Positions 1 to 11,456 of a DNA stretch of 64,000 nucleotides are shown here, one piece after another. How positions within the stretch are numbered: position 1 is the first letter of the stretch; every line of letters begins with the position of its first letter. The position numbers and the translations under genes are program-made. The notes beneath the pieces were generated by a model that had not been told where the DNA came from, searched no databases, and was given only the letters and a program-made list of their open reading frames with translations. This stretch comes from Dermacentor variabilis (Eukaryota; Arthropoda; Arachnida; Ixodida; Ixodidae): the NCBI RefSeq assembly GCF_050947875.1, contig NC_134568.1, positions 215,279,148 to 215,343,147 of the forward strand. The letters run 5' to 3'.

Positions 1-112
<112 letters not shown>

Positions 113-206
113 TGTTTTTTTTTTTCGTATGCAACGAAATGCGATTGACACTTAGCGCTTCATTTGTCGTTTTATCTATCTCATCGCTGTGTTTTGCTTG
201 GAACTC

Positions 207-423
207 GCCGTGGTTGTTTGGCGGCTATGGTGTTGCGCTGCTAAGCACGAGGTCGCGGGATCAAATCCCGACCGTGGCGGCCGCATTTTGAAGGGAGCGA
301 AATGCAAAAACGTTCCTGTACTTAGATTCAGGTGGACGTGAAAGAACCCCAGGTGGTCAAAATTAATCCGGAGTCCCTCACTATGGCCTGCCTCATAATC
401 AGATCGTGGTTTTTTAACGTAAA
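207..423 (+). mobile_element. tRNA-derived SINE (Ruka-like), plus strand
   Basis: The 5' part has a pol III A-box-like stretch (TGGCGGCTATGG, about 219) and a B-box-like stretch (GGGATCAAATCCC, about 257). A non-tRNA body follows: gcggccgcat..., gggagcgaaatgc, gtggacgtgaaagaa and ggagtccctcactatgg, ending near cagatcgtgg. The same body recurs at 806-1030, 32173-32402, 47812-48045 and 62640-62800, which makes it a dispersed family. The layout fits the Ruka SINE known from ixodid ticks. The copy is decayed and I see no clear target duplication. Confidence 0.8.
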
Positions 424-425
424 AC

Positions 426-805
426 CCGATAATCTTATCTGTTTTGCTTGAAACAAAGTGCCGAGATGGCATTTTAGAGGACAGATGTGCAGAGATAAGG
501 CTAGAAGAAAAACGTAATTTGGGCACATAACAAAGAGACATATTGTAAAGGAGTTACTCGTATGGAAAATTCAAAATAAAAATAAAAACTACTTAAAGAT
601 GTGTCACAGCAGGAGCAAAATTGGTTATGAGTAGGTGTGGCATTATACTGTGCTATGCCATTTTATTCTAAAAATGTTCGTTGAACAATAAAATTGTAAT
701 GTTGTTTGTTGTACACTTAAATTCCCTAACCTTCCGTATTTGATATTGCCGCCAAGAGCTTTGGTGCGTTCAAATAAAATTAAACGAAATTAAATTCAGG
801 GATTT
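426..805. other. No recognisable feature
   Basis: AT-rich DNA between two oppositely oriented SINEs. I see no coding potential, RNA gene or repeat shared with the rest of the window. Confidence 0.5.
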
Positions 806-1030
806 TACGTGCCAGAAAGAGAATGCGATTATAGGAGGCACGCCGTAATGGTGGAATACGGACTAATTTCTACCACTTGGCGTTCTTTTAAATGCACCCA
901 ATGCACGGTACACGGGCGTTTTTGCATTTCGCCCCCATCGACATGCGGCCACCGTGCTCGGGATTTGATCCCGTGACCTCGTGCATAGCAGCGCAACTTT
1001 GAAGCCACTAAGCAACCAAGGCGGGCGAGT
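806..1030 (-). mobile_element. tRNA-derived SINE (Ruka-like), minus strand
   Basis: Read on the minus strand, it has the same order as the other copies: tRNA-like head (reverse complement of gggatttgatcccgtgacctcgtgc, about 960-985), gcatgtcgatgggggcgaaatgc, gtgcatttaaaagaacgcc, and a tail near aatcgcattctc. The A-box part near 1000-1015 is damaged. The 69-codon ORF across it is an artefact of the SINE sequence. Confidence 0.8.
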
Positions 1031-2530
1031 TCAAACAAGCAGTTGCTTCGTTAAATGCCCGTCTCGGAAAATATATTGGGAAATATTTTAAATAATCTTT
1101 TACGCTTCTAGTCTGTCCCGACGCACAGTCTTCCTCGCACGTGATGCATATAATACGTTGTATGATGTCAACAGACAAATAAGTTAAAAAAAAAAAAAAC
1201 ATGACATGACAATTTAACTGTGTTTTCAAACGAGCCCCTAGCGGCAGAGTGACAAAGTTCTTTTTCTGTTAACTTTCCCATCCGATTCATCTCTCTTCCT
1301 TCCCTCGTGGTCGTTCTTCACGCTATGCTTGTTCATTATGGATCTGTGGCAACTCGCCCAAATGTCAGCCCTACCGCTAATACGCCTCTAAGGTTATCCA
1401 CCGGCTTTAAAGGCGCCAACGTTCGCTCATTCTTATTGGGTAACGCTATTGCGGGTGTACTGCGGACGAAAAATAATGGCACTTTATGCTGTATGACTGT
1501 TGCTTGCGATTTCAAAAGTGCATAGAACCGACAGACAATGAATTTGAATTCTTCAAAACTGAACGGCAGCTGTAGCACTTCCAAAGATTCAGTCACTGTG
1601 TTCACTATCTATCACAACGGCCATAATTTAGCGCTTTAGCTTGGTTGAATCTACACCCCAATGTGATGGGCTAACGAAAACTGCGCTTGGGCAGCCCTGC
1701 TTGTTGCGCATATTAAAAAAAAGAAAAAAAAGAAAGGTTCAATGTCCCTGACACTTCGAAACGTCGCTGTTTCTCGCTACCTTGCAAGGGTCAACGGCAT
1801 GCGAAAGAACGCACTTTATTCCGCAGATACGGGCGTGGAGATACGCAGGTCTAGGGAATTCCAGGCAAGTGAGATCCAAATTCACGGGTGGTTTCCGGAC
1901 ATATGGGATAAAATGTTTTTATAACGATGTGAAATACCTCATGGACAGCGTTCGATCGTTTAGATCGGCGCTGACATTACTACTATCGCATGTCGTAGTG
2001 GCCTCAATATCTGTAGTTTTGTCTGTTTAATTTCCTTTTTCTTTTTAACTCTTCGTATACTTGTTTGCTAAGAAATTCATAGAATCGTAGCCCATATACT
2101 CAATTACCTTGACTTTCTCCACTGCAAAGAAATCGTAATCAAAAACGGACGTTTCTGCAGAGTTCGATAACGTGGCAGAGATAAAAGGAATGGAGGCCAA
2201 AAAACAAGAACGGAATGAAGCAATTGCAATGCGCAGGATAAGCAACAGAAGATGTATGATGCACGTATATGTGAAGCAGCTGAAATCGTGTGTCTCAAGA
2301 TCGTGCTTGCGTGCGACCTTTGACTCTTTAACCTTTAACCTAGATGTTTTGATTGCGCGGAATTACAGTGCGAAAATCTATTTAATTCATGTAGAGCGAC
2401 ACTCGTCGCCTACGGAAACACGCAAACCAGCACCCGTGCTTTCGTCGGCTGAAATGTTTGCACCTGCTGTAGGTAACAGATCATTCTCGAAGTCATCCGT
2501 TGGTTGTTGATTCTAGCAGCAAGATATATA
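1031..2530. other. No recognisable gene; unassigned intergenic DNA
   Basis: The only ORFs are short, overlapping and show no domain motif. There is a poly-A run near 1186-1198 and an A/G-rich run near 1716-1737. I could not assign it to a repeat family. Confidence 0.45.
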
Positions 2531-3410
2531 TTGCGATAGCGATTATATGGATACTTCAGGCGTATTTATGCCGTCGGCGTCGCTGTGAGGTTCCGTATAA
2601 AGTCCAAGGGCGATAAAATCTTCGCCGCGCGCCGTATGCTGTATGTGCGAGTGAAAGCGTGCGAGTGAGAGCTTCGAGAGCGGCTCAGTCTCGTGTGTGC
2701 GAGCGAGGAAGGCGGGCCGGAAGCGTGGCTTCTCCTGTTTCGCGCGAAGCACAGTGGTGAGGCGAGGGAGGGAGGAGGCGCTATTCTCCGGCGGCTGCTG
2801 CTTACGTCGCGGCCGTGCAGGCGCCGTATCTGGAAGGCGATCTGCGACGTTGCCAAAGTGCGCGCAAGTGCGGGCCTCATCTTCAAAGGAATCTGAGATG
2901 TTTGCAGAGTCCGCGTAGGGCCGGTAGCTTCGTATGCGCTTCGTATTCGACGTTTCGTTCGCGTTGAAGCGAGACATGCACGAAGGTCAATTCGATCGCT
3001 GCTGCTGCTGCCGCGATTACTCGCTCGAGCATTTTGACAGTGAGTTTCCGCGCTCATTGAGCGAGATGCGTTCATGTCTAGCTGTGCGCACTTACCACGT
3101 GCTTGTTAATTTAGTTCAAATATGTTGGCATGCTAGTTGGTTTGAATCCATGATAGAATGTGTAAGCGCGACTGAACGAGCACGTAAGAAATAGACGCAC
3201 AGAGACAGCGCTGTCTCTGTGTGTCTGTTTCCTTCTACGTCCTCGTTCACTAGCGCATACACATTATATCACTGTTAACTGGGTTAGTAAGTGAATGTTT
3301 ACAATTTTATACGACTGATAAAACTACTATCCTCACTTCGTATATCTACCTACTAATTTGCTATCGCAATCGGTGCTTCGCCTTTCGGGCGAAACTGCGA
3401 CTTTTTTTAT
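2531..3410 (+). repeat. GC-rich dispersed repeat, copy A
   Basis: This family occurs five times here (2531, 3411, 14303, 30893, 54865). It starts near gattatatggacactccagg and passes through ccgtataaagtcc, gtatgtgcgagtgaaagcg, a very GC-rich centre, cttgaaagcgatctgcg, cctcactccag and gttaatttagttagtaag. It ends at gcttcgcctttcgggcgaaactgcg. In this copy the distal part is split at about 3115-3285 by a hairpin MITE. Many stop-poor ORFs arise here only because the DNA is CpG-rich. No coding function is supported, and the transposon class is unknown to me. Confidence 0.75.
3126..3285. mobile_element. Near-palindromic hairpin MITE inside repeat copy A
   Basis: The left arm (from gctagttggtttgaatcc through gtgtaagcgcgactgaacg to cacagagacagcgc) is nearly reverse-complementary to the right arm (gctgtctctgtgtgtctg through cctcgttcactagcgc to actgttaactgg). 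The whole unit could fold into one stem of about 70 bp. Comparison with the uninterrupted host repeat (gttaatttagttagtaagcg) shows it sits inside that motif, with only about 3 bp (GTT) duplicated. A related relic is at 48117-48515. Confidence 0.65.
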
Positions 3411-3868
3411 CTCGATTGCGATTATATGTACACTCAGGCGCATTTCCGCCGTGATGTTCCGAATAAGGTCAAACTGCGTATGGCGCATCTGAGTGCGGCC
3501 GCGTGGGCCCTATCTTGAAAGCGATCTGCGATGAGTACAGAGTCGAGGTGCGCAGAGGGCTGACAGCTTCGTGTGCTCCGTGTTCGCGCCGCTTAGTTCG
3601 CGTTGAAGCGAGAGGCAGCACGAAGGTCAATTCGCTTGCTGCTGCCGTACTTCCTCACTCCAGCGTTCTGACAGCGAGTGTGCGTGGTCATCGAGTGAGG
3701 CGGGTTCATGTTTGCTTGTGCGCATGTGTATGCTTGTAAATTTAGTTAGTAATCGACTGTTTACAAGCTTATACGGCCGATAAAACTACTATCCTTACTT
3801 CGTATAGCTATATATTAATTTGCTATCTCAGTCGATGCTTCGCCTTTCGTGCGAAAGTGCAGCTTTTT
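3411..3868 (+). repeat. GC-rich dispersed repeat, copy B (internally deleted)
   Basis: It follows copy A head to tail. The start (gcgattatatgtacactcaggcgc) and the end (cgatgcttcgcctttcgtgcgaaagtgc) match the family. The GC-rich centre present in copies A and C is missing between about 3480 and 3500. The distal half (cgttgaagcgagaggcagcacgaagg, ttagttagtaatcgactg, ataaaactactatcc) is well preserved. Confidence 0.75.
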
Positions 3869-4153
3869 CAAAGTGAAAATAACTGTTGCATGGTGAACAC
3901 AAAACGTCGCTAGCGGAAAATATAGTCAAATATTGCGCGCGCCGTGGTACATGTAATGACTTTTCGTACTCGTGCCGAATATTTTGTAACGAATAGTATG
4001 CGCCTGTCGAATACAATTTACTGTGGTTTGATTCGACAAGTGTCAGGGAGAGATCAAAATTTGCGTCGCTATTATCGTGTGAAATTGCAACAGCCGTGCG
4101 AAATCGCCACGTTTGATTGTCATCGACAGAGCGTCATCGTGGAATGTTGACAG

Positions 4154-4913
4154 TGTTACGTCTCCACAGGGCAATGAGCATTCCTTCGACGTTTCCCCCG
4201 AAGCAGACCCTTTCACCAGCGCCGTCCAGACGGCGACAGTGCCCGACACCCTCTGTGACGGGCAAACAAGCGCCCTAAATCTTCGGTGCGCATTCTTTGG
4301 ATGCTTCCCCCGAGGCCTCATCAGCGCCCGCCTACCTGGCGACGGGGCCCGACACCGACTCTGACGCACAAACAAAGAAGCTCACTTAGAAGCGACAATA
4401 TCCGCCACCCTCCGTGGAAGCGGTAACGAGTGTGAAGACCAGTCTCCTGACGCTGGCTAGATGACCATCACAGAAAACAAGGAACCAGGTCGACGACTTT
4501 CGTGGAAGGAGCATGAACACCTGTTTCCAGATTGCCTCGTCCTTGCTTCGAAGTTTGGATAACCGAGGTGGTGTTCTGTGAACTGTACAATCCCTCTGAT
4601 TGGTCGCAACAAGGTCATCGAATTCCCTTGTGTAGGGAACTAGCGAATAAGAATTGCTTAAGAAGTGGACCCTTTTGGTATGTCCTGACCTGTACCGACG
4701 TCTGCAGACATGTGTGTCCTGACTAGAACCTAACTAGGTGTTTCAGTGTGTAAATAATGTAAAATAAAGCCCTTTCACTCCTACTCCAGGACGTACTCAT
4801 CCCTATGGGATGGACGATCCCTGGTCTAAACGCTACTCCGAATTGCAAGAACAGATTCTGATCTACTGGCTTGGACTTTCGGTTAGGGGGTGGTAAGGCG
4901 GCACTTTGTAACA
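4154..4913 (+). mobile_element. LTR-like segment (TGTTAC...GTAACA)
   Basis: The segment starts TGTTAC and ends GTAACA, a perfect 6-bp inverted terminus of TG..CA type. It carries a polyadenylation signal (AATAAA near 4763) in its 3' third, as expected for an LTR read on the plus strand. No primer-binding site, polypurine tract or internal coding region follows, so it would be a solo or orphan LTR. The flanks (ACAG left, GGTG right) do not match. The overlap-dependent duplicate ACAG (4150-4153 and 4911-4914) would require an atypical LTR end. The assignment is tentative. Confidence 0.4.
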
Positions 4914-6690
4914 GGTGCTACAGTGTACACGGGAACCTTGCGTTAGTATTGTTCTACAGAGACGTTTAAAATGCAAATACGTCTGCACCCTATGCTTAAG
5001 GTGTATTTGACGACCGTGAGAGGGAACTCGGGTGTTCTTTTCTTTCTATTCTTTATGCAACGCTTCAGTTGTTTCGACTGCATATTGTTAACGTCACTTG
5101 TGAATTACACCAGAGTTAGAATGTAATACTGTCGCGAAAGCCGTACTTAGTGTGAGAAAATACTGTGCGAAGAATTGAAGCAGCCAGTTAACGATTCAAC
5201 AATCACGCGCGTCTATGCTCTGCAGGATAGGCATCATCAACGCATGTAGGGGCACCAGCTCGCCTCACTTGTGCCCGACTATACGCACTGTTGATGGACC
5301 TTGCTAGATTCGCGAACTATTTAAATCGGTAATTTTGGGTGATGTCGACAGCGCATTCCTTGCTGACGTGTAATTTTAAGCTGCATGAGAAGAGTAAGAA
5401 TTTAACGTGTGCGATGGCATCCTTGACATCACACACATGCTGGCAGGCTGTCCCGCGACTCTCGCCGACCCCGAAGAAAAATGGCTTTACTAGCACAAAA
5501 TGATATCAAGCTCTTGATATCAAGCTCAACTACGGGCTGTCCAGAGGAACCAGAGGGATAATTTATGAACTAAAGCTGGCAGCGCCACAGTAACAACGAT
5601 GTCGAGTGTCGGAAGTCAAGGACAACGTAACGCGCACTTCTTGCGGGGTAAGGGGCATTTAATTTGTCCGGTTTACGCCTGCGGTAGGCGCATGTATTCA
5701 ATTTTACATTTCAAGTAAACGTGAAGTTCCCAGAAATAGCCATAGCTGAGGAGCCACACACTTCTACCAAGACGCTGACACGTGATGCTCGCCGCACACT
5801 TACAACGTGAAAGCTTCGCGAAAAAAACTATGTGCGTTACATGCGCAAAATGTAAGAATATAGAAAGCATTGCTACATTTCCTCTGTTTAGAAACAATGT
5901 ATTTGAAGCTATAGCACCGTGACCGAATGTGCTGTCCAGGGCACAGTCTCTTTCGTTTCTTTTTTCTCGTGTCCGTTTTACACTGTCAGCCTCTTTGTAG
6001 TCGCGTAAGATCTGATGACCATAGAACATGTACTCGTTTTGATAAATACTTTGGTGACTGCAAGGCAGCTTTTCACTAGCAGGCGTGTCTTTGAATTCAT
6101 AAGACTGTCGCAGGCTGCCGCCTGTTTGCGCCATGTATCAAACAAGCACCTTTGACATTATTAACAGATAACAAGTACTTACACAGGAACTGTTCGTCAG
6201 AGCAGGTGTTAATCAATCGTGATGTTGAACTTATTGTTAGCGAAAGTGGTCGGCTAATGATAGACTGCATTTACGAACGGAAAGCTTTGTGCATTCGGCC
6301 GCTCGAGTTCTCAAGTGAAAAAGAAATCTCCGCGCCTTACCTGATTGTTTAAGGCACCTGTAGAATCCTTAGGGCGCTTCAGCGTTTTTTGCCCTGACGT
6401 TTCATGCGGTATGATATGAAATTGTGAAACGATAAAAATTCCTCGGCGTTCTCGTTGATTTCCTATTCGCAGGATATAGACCGCAACAGTTCAAGGGTCG
6501 AATTCACGAAGCTTTTCGTTTGTCGCAGGAAAACTGTTGTCCGCGATTCAATGTTCTAACTCAAAGCGGTGTGCATGTTTAGACTGCCGTGGAAGCTCGA
6601 GCGTCTTAATGCTAACCGTTATCTACCCACCTGATTATTACGCACAAAATTTTCGCTGTAAAAACTGTGAGATAACCTTCTTTAGACTGT
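4914..6690. other. No recognisable gene
   Basis: Mid-GC DNA with no identifiable domain or repeat family. It contains a small direct duplication of tgatatcaagctc near 5500-5527. A 153-codon minus-strand ORF (5673-6134) has no recognisable motif and is treated as chance. Confidence 0.4.
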
Positions 6691-7016
6691 AGTGTGCCGC
6701 AATGTTATGAGAAGGGTGCGTCCAAGAAAGGAACGAAGAAGGCTGCTTAGAGAGAACGGCGCACGTCGACTCGGCTTCAGCTTGATCACTCGCCGCCCAG
6801 TTTGTTGCGCACAATCTCGCTCTTCCAAGCGGCTAAATCTTTTGGCCGGCTCAATTTTGGATGCGCGTGTTCGTTTCGCCCGCTCTCTCTCCGAGTGTCC
6901 TCCCTGAAGCGAGATGATGTTAGTTTGAAATTGCGTAGCATGCTTCATCTACGGCATGGGCTGCTCTGATACGGCCCTTTCTCAGCGATCACTTCGGAAT
7001 TTCGGCCTTTTGCGTA

Positions 7017-7146
7017 CCCCCCCCCCCCCCCCCACTTATCTGCTTTTCCTTCTTGGTTCAAGCAGTACCGCGTCACTTGATTGCGCGGGTCTGTCTTTCG
7101 CCTTTCTCGATCTTCGTTCCCTCCCTTTTATCCCCCCCCCCCCCCT
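7017..7146. repeat. Two poly-C tracts in a C/T-rich stretch
   Basis: Runs of about 16 and 13 consecutive C residues lie near 7017-7033 and 7133-7146, with pyrimidine-rich sequence between them. Such tracts are prone to sequencing error, so reading frames through here are not trustworthy. Confidence 0.85.
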
Positions 7147-7394
7147 GTGTCCGCTGTTTCTTGAAAAGCGCATCTGCGATACAGGCAAAGCACGCTTTAC
7201 AGGGGAAAATATCCGCGCCAGCGCTTCTAGGCAGTGGAAATGGTTTCGTTGGGAAAAGGTTTCGTATTGCGTTATGAAACATTGCGCCTTTAAAGGCAGT
7301 AAAATGTAATGAGTGACTGAATTACATAGGTAAGTTTGGGTCGAAGCTACGCTATTCAAGGGAAGCTTGTATTGCTTCGCTCGTGTCACCGTCG

Positions 7395-7480
7395 GTGTTG
7401 GTGTTGCCTAACGAAAAAACCCGAGCCGCGCGAAAACAAAAACCACCACGCTAACCGATTCAGCCATGGTCGGTTCATGA
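7395..7480 (-). repeat. tRNA-like A-box fragment (possible second SINE type)
   Basis: On the minus strand the motif TGGCTGAATCGGTTAGCG (near 7450-7468) resembles a tRNA D-arm/A-box and is followed by gtggtggtttttgttttcgcg. No matching B-box or acceptor stem is present, so this is not a tRNA gene. It may be the head of another tRNA-derived repeat, but only one copy is seen. Confidence 0.3.
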
Positions 7481-7648
7481 TGCGCGCCCTTTGAAGCGGG
7501 GTTTTATATGCACGAAGAAGTAGGCGCAGCGCAAGGTGCGAGCCAATCACAGGCGTCCGTCCCCTCCCTCCGGAGGAGGAAAGGGTGTGATCGCGTGTTC
7601 GCTCGCCTCGCGCTCGCCGTTTCCCGCCAGTTCAGGCCCGGCAGTCAG

Positions 7649-7759
7649 ATGGAAAGGCCGCGCTTGGTTCGTTCTGCTGAAGAGCAGGCTGCGTTGAAGG
7701 AACGGCAGCGGGAGCGGGCCGCGCGTTGTGCGTTCGGCCGAAGGACAGGCGGCGTTTGA
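7649..7759 (+). CDS. Small basic ORF, 36 codons, arginine/glutamate-rich (possible transposon N-terminus)
   Basis: An ATG-started frame begins MERPRLVRSAEEQAAL and runs in R/E/Q-rich sequence to a stop at 7757-7759. In the +1-shifted frame just downstream (about 7725-7870) a second unit, VRSAEGQAAFDERRR, continues for several more arginine-rich units. This suggests an originally longer protein of tandem ~20-residue units broken by a frameshift. A related 36-codon ORF with the same opening pattern (MERxRxVRxxEEQ) lies at 36836-36946. Comparable repeated basic units occur at the N-terminus of some Helitron-type transposon proteins, but that link is inference. No helicase or Rep domain is present. 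Confidence 0.3.
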   Translation: MERPRLVRSAEEQAALKERQRERAARCAFGRRTGGV

Positions 7760-7900
7760 TGAACGCCGCCGGGCACTCGCTCGAGAAAGGGCTCGTCGTT
7801 GACATGCCGACGTCGCTGTCAGGGAGCGCGAAGCCAACGCGTTGCGACAACCAAGAGCTGCAGATCCGAGCTTCGCTTGCACCCCTCTTCAGAGTAGTGG

Positions 7901-9820
7901 AAGGGCGATCAATTTTTTTCTTTACACCTTTCTTACTGTGTGTAATATTATGATGCAGCGGTTATTTATAAATTATAAAATATAGCTATGTGTTTGTTCT
8001 TAGTGTCTGTTTTACGGCTCTTTTGTTTACGCCTCTTTCGTTTATGGGTTTCTCGTTTACGTTTTCTAGCTGTTTTGTCGCAAGAGAAGCTTCAATTCAT
8101 TGTTTTCTTTTTGATGTCATGGAAGATACAGAATATATTATAGACCCATAGCCAGTGGTTATTAGGGAGTCTAAATATATATAATTCGTAATGATGTAAG
8201 TGAGAACAACAGCTTTTAAGCGTACGATCAGACGAGGACGATGAAAGAAGACAGGAGACACACGAGCGAAAACAAAAATATATATTACGAGGCAAATCGG
8301 CACATTAAGGAAACGCAATTACAATTAATAAATAATTAAGATAGACTAAACAAGCATAGGTTTGTCGAATATCAAGTATTTGGGTCGAAACGAAGTCGAA
8401 GCTAATAGTAGTTAATGTCGAATAATTCCGAAGCGAATACCTTGAATAGCTGTGGGATTTTGCATAAAACCTTGCCATAAGGGCCAGACGTTTACAAATG
8501 TGAGCAATTTCGGGTTTTTACTTGGAAAAAAGAGAATGGGTTCATCTCTGGGATCAGTTTATTTTCAAAGTGCCATTACGCAGACATTATTATGAAAAAA
8601 AATGCGTTTAGCACTGTTTACAACTCTAGCAGCATAGAAAATTTCTTTACAGGCTCTTGCTCACCGTTGTACTTCAGTCTGACTAAAGCTCTGTGCTGGG
8701 GAGGCCACGGACGTTTCGGTTTCGGAATGCGACCTTGACCGCGCGACACCGGCGGTTTATGCTGTGTTGCGCTAATTCAGCTTTATGCTTTTCGTCTACA
8801 CGCGAGCTTGGTAAGCAGGCTCGCCGCTGTTGCGGTCCTCAGTCTAGCCTGCGCGCATGATCTGGTGCCCGAACAATGATGAGCGACAAACTTCCTGCCG
8901 TCCACCGCCGCACCTGCCTTGGCTGTTAGGCCTAACCAGCGCTGCTTTGCCGGGTGTTGGCCACTCTTGAAGTTACGGTTTAGTGCCACGTCGACGCAAT
9001 TGTTTTCACAGCGGCCGTACGGCCTCTGTGAATAACATGTGGGGATGATCGAGCAGGTGCAGAAATCAGCAGGCGACTGTAAACGAACTCGTATTTGCCT
9101 TGTCTTTGCTATAAGTCGTTGCATACAGCTTGCTCACCAAATCAGAAGCTGTGCATTATACATGCTTCAAAATTTACCATATTTTTATGCGTATAACGCG
9201 CACCAGAAGTTTTAACAATTTAGTAGTAAAATTGGGTTTAATGCGAATTTTTCCTCGAGGTGCGGTTTCACGGCAGAACGGCCGCCAGAGCCATGAAACC
9301 ATCTTTAGGGCAAATTTCTCTAGCAGCAGCGTCACCGAAGAGGGGATGGGGCGAGGGGGAGGGAGGGGGTGGAACCGCGGGTCGAAAATACCACATGGAT
9401 GCTTCGTTCATCCGCAAAGGAGAGTTGGACATTGTGCAGTTATACGCGCGGATTTATTTATTTTTTTTCCTGGCTATTGTAATTGGGGTGCGGCTTACAA
9501 GCGGAAAAACACGTATATTCGTTCGCTTTTAATACATCGAAAACTTCCAATACTGAAATTCGAGTCGAAGAGAATATTGAATACCGTAATATTCGATCGA
9601 ATAATCTAAAATATCGAATATTCGCATGAGCGTAAAAATTGTTTTAGTGGTACAAAACAAACAAACAAAAAAAAAGAAATGAGAAGAAAACTGTGAGCAA
9701 AATTAACTACGCAACCAGTTTACAAAGGAGTTATTTTATGATGCTAACAATGTCTAAAAACACTGGCATATGTGTGCACCTTCTTTGTGACATTGCGGGT
9801 ATACATATTTTATTAGAATA
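7901..9820. other. No recognisable gene
   Basis: AT-rich to mixed DNA. The interval 7950-8700 is AT-rich and without repeats I can name. The interval 8700-9130 is more GC-rich with only short ORFs, and a G-rich stretch lies near 9345-9371. I see no RNA gene or element boundary. Confidence 0.4.
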
Positions 9821-10830
9821 CTAAATTTTTCTTGCGTTATGCACGAAATATCTCCTTATGGCAGACGGAAAATGAGAAGCGTCTTTAATTTGAAGCGGAA
9901 GCTCACTATAACGTTTGGATTCCGGAAAGTGCATTACGCGTCCTCCAAATTCGTTCTTTGCTAGGAGTAAGTTAAAGTTTCGAGGTGTAACACTTCTGGT
10001 GATGCCATCTGAAGAGTCAAATACAGACATATGAAATGGGTGGTTATAATAATATGCAGCAGAGAAGGCTATTGATTGTATTGTACGTCCAACACCAGGA
10101 CTCGGCGCATTTGGACAGAAGGTTGTGGATCAACACGAAATACAGAGCTCACTACGCATCGACGAAGCGTAGTGCACTCAGGCTCCAGTTACGCACATTC
10201 AAGAGAACAGCAATTAATCTGAATACTAAAGTCATGACATATATTTCTTGTGCTTGAGTCAAATAGTGTGTACTTTGTTTTCTTTGCATTTATACCTAAT
10301 TTGTTAGCAGAGCAGCATTCTCATATGCGTTTTAATTCTGAATAAATTTTATTTTCAAGTTTCACGGGCTTGTCCGCGATTGCTGTTTCATCGTCACATT
10401 TGAGCCCCTCATATGACTGCAGAACATTGGTAAGGTCATTTACATACAGAAAAGAATTTAACCTTGAGGTACACATGTGCATTGAGGTTGAAGACTGCAG
10501 AATACTATATGTCGTTTATCATTACTTTCTGCTTAAGACCATTAACGTAGGAAGTCGCTAACTTTCGCACGGAAACGATAAACCTGTAGATTTTTTAGGT
10601 AATACGATAATCCACTGTATCAAATGTATTTTTCAGGTGGAGGAATACTACAGTCACTGAAAGGTTCTTATCCCATGAATTAATTTTCTGTGTTAATAAT
10701 AACACTGCAGATGCTGTTGAGTAATGTGCGCAGACCTCGTGCTGCTGAGGGCATATTATCTTATATTTACGCGAAAAATTGTGTATCCGAATTGCAATCT
10801 TTCTTTTTCCAGAAGAAAGCAAACAAGCAC
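9821..10830 (-). pseudogene. Decayed non-LTR retrotransposon (CR1/L2-like RT and C-terminus)
   Basis: Read on the minus strand, short collinear pieces of a LINE reverse transcriptase appear in different frames. A YSTASAVLLLT / LKNTFDTVDY block (about 10595-10750) matches the usual region with AFDTVDH. It is followed by VNDLTNVLQ and a damaged active-site box (CDDETAIA, where FADDT is expected) near 10370-10450. The end, 9821-10030, is a C-terminal region with GGRVMHFPESKRYSELPLQIK, which resembles the common LINE ending with IWNxLPxxIK. Stops and frameshifts between the pieces show it is dead. The clade assignment is approximate. Confidence 0.55.
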
Positions 10831-11456
10831 GACGAATTTACCAGCTAAAAGAACCGACACACAGAGTAGGTGTGCCTTCTTTACGTACTCGGGCAGTACA
10901 GTGGTCGTCCCGGTTTCCACATGTATAAGCAGGTATTGAAGTATTCTTTTCATTACGCTTGTGTAGCCTTGCGCGCGTCCGGTCAAGCTGACTCTCCTAT
11001 ACATCAGGAAGCGGAAGACACGAGTTCGCCGGGTTATTTTGTTATCTTGCGTTTGTATGCGCCGTGAGACCACGTAAATAGCCATTTTTGTCAAAGGAGG
11101 CTCGGATTGGAGGCGGGTGTGAGCAAACCTTATGAGTTTCTACTAAAGAAGTGCCGTCTATCTTTTATTAAATAAAAAAAAATGATATGAAATTAAAGGA
11201 GAGGTTGGCACCGTTATTGGTACCGGCTACTACTTTTCGAAGGATAAACTAAACGAACGCGCAAAAACTGATATGCACTGGGGACAGTCAAACAGTGCTT
11301 ACATTTGCGAGGTTCTACCCACAGAAGCAAGTAAAAGCACGTTGAGAAACACCGCTCATCGTCATTGGCTCGCACAAAGCCGTGCTCTCCCTATCGCGTT
11401 GGGGTCAGCCACTCGGCGGCGACCGATGGTACATGAAACGAAGCGGAGGAATCATA
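10831..11456. other. No recognisable feature
   Basis: Mixed-composition DNA between the decayed LINE and the foldback MITE. The 112-codon minus ORF across 10756-11094 overlaps the LINE and shows no extra motif. Confidence 0.4.

Noticed and set aside
207..300. tRNA gene
   Set aside because: The A and B boxes are followed by a SINE body shared with four other loci, and there is no acceptor stem pairing.
2543..3075. Overlapping 144- and 169-codon minus ORFs
   Set aside because: They fall entirely within GC-rich repeat copy A, and other copies of the repeat do not conserve these frames.
4150..4914. ACAG as a target duplication for the LTR-like segment
   Set aside because: It would require the LTR to end in TTTGTA instead of GTAACA and overlaps the terminal inverted repeat, so it is probably coincidence.
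5673..6134. 153-codon minus ORF
   Set aside because: No domain, signal or conserved motif, and no promoter or splice context. Kept only as unexplained.
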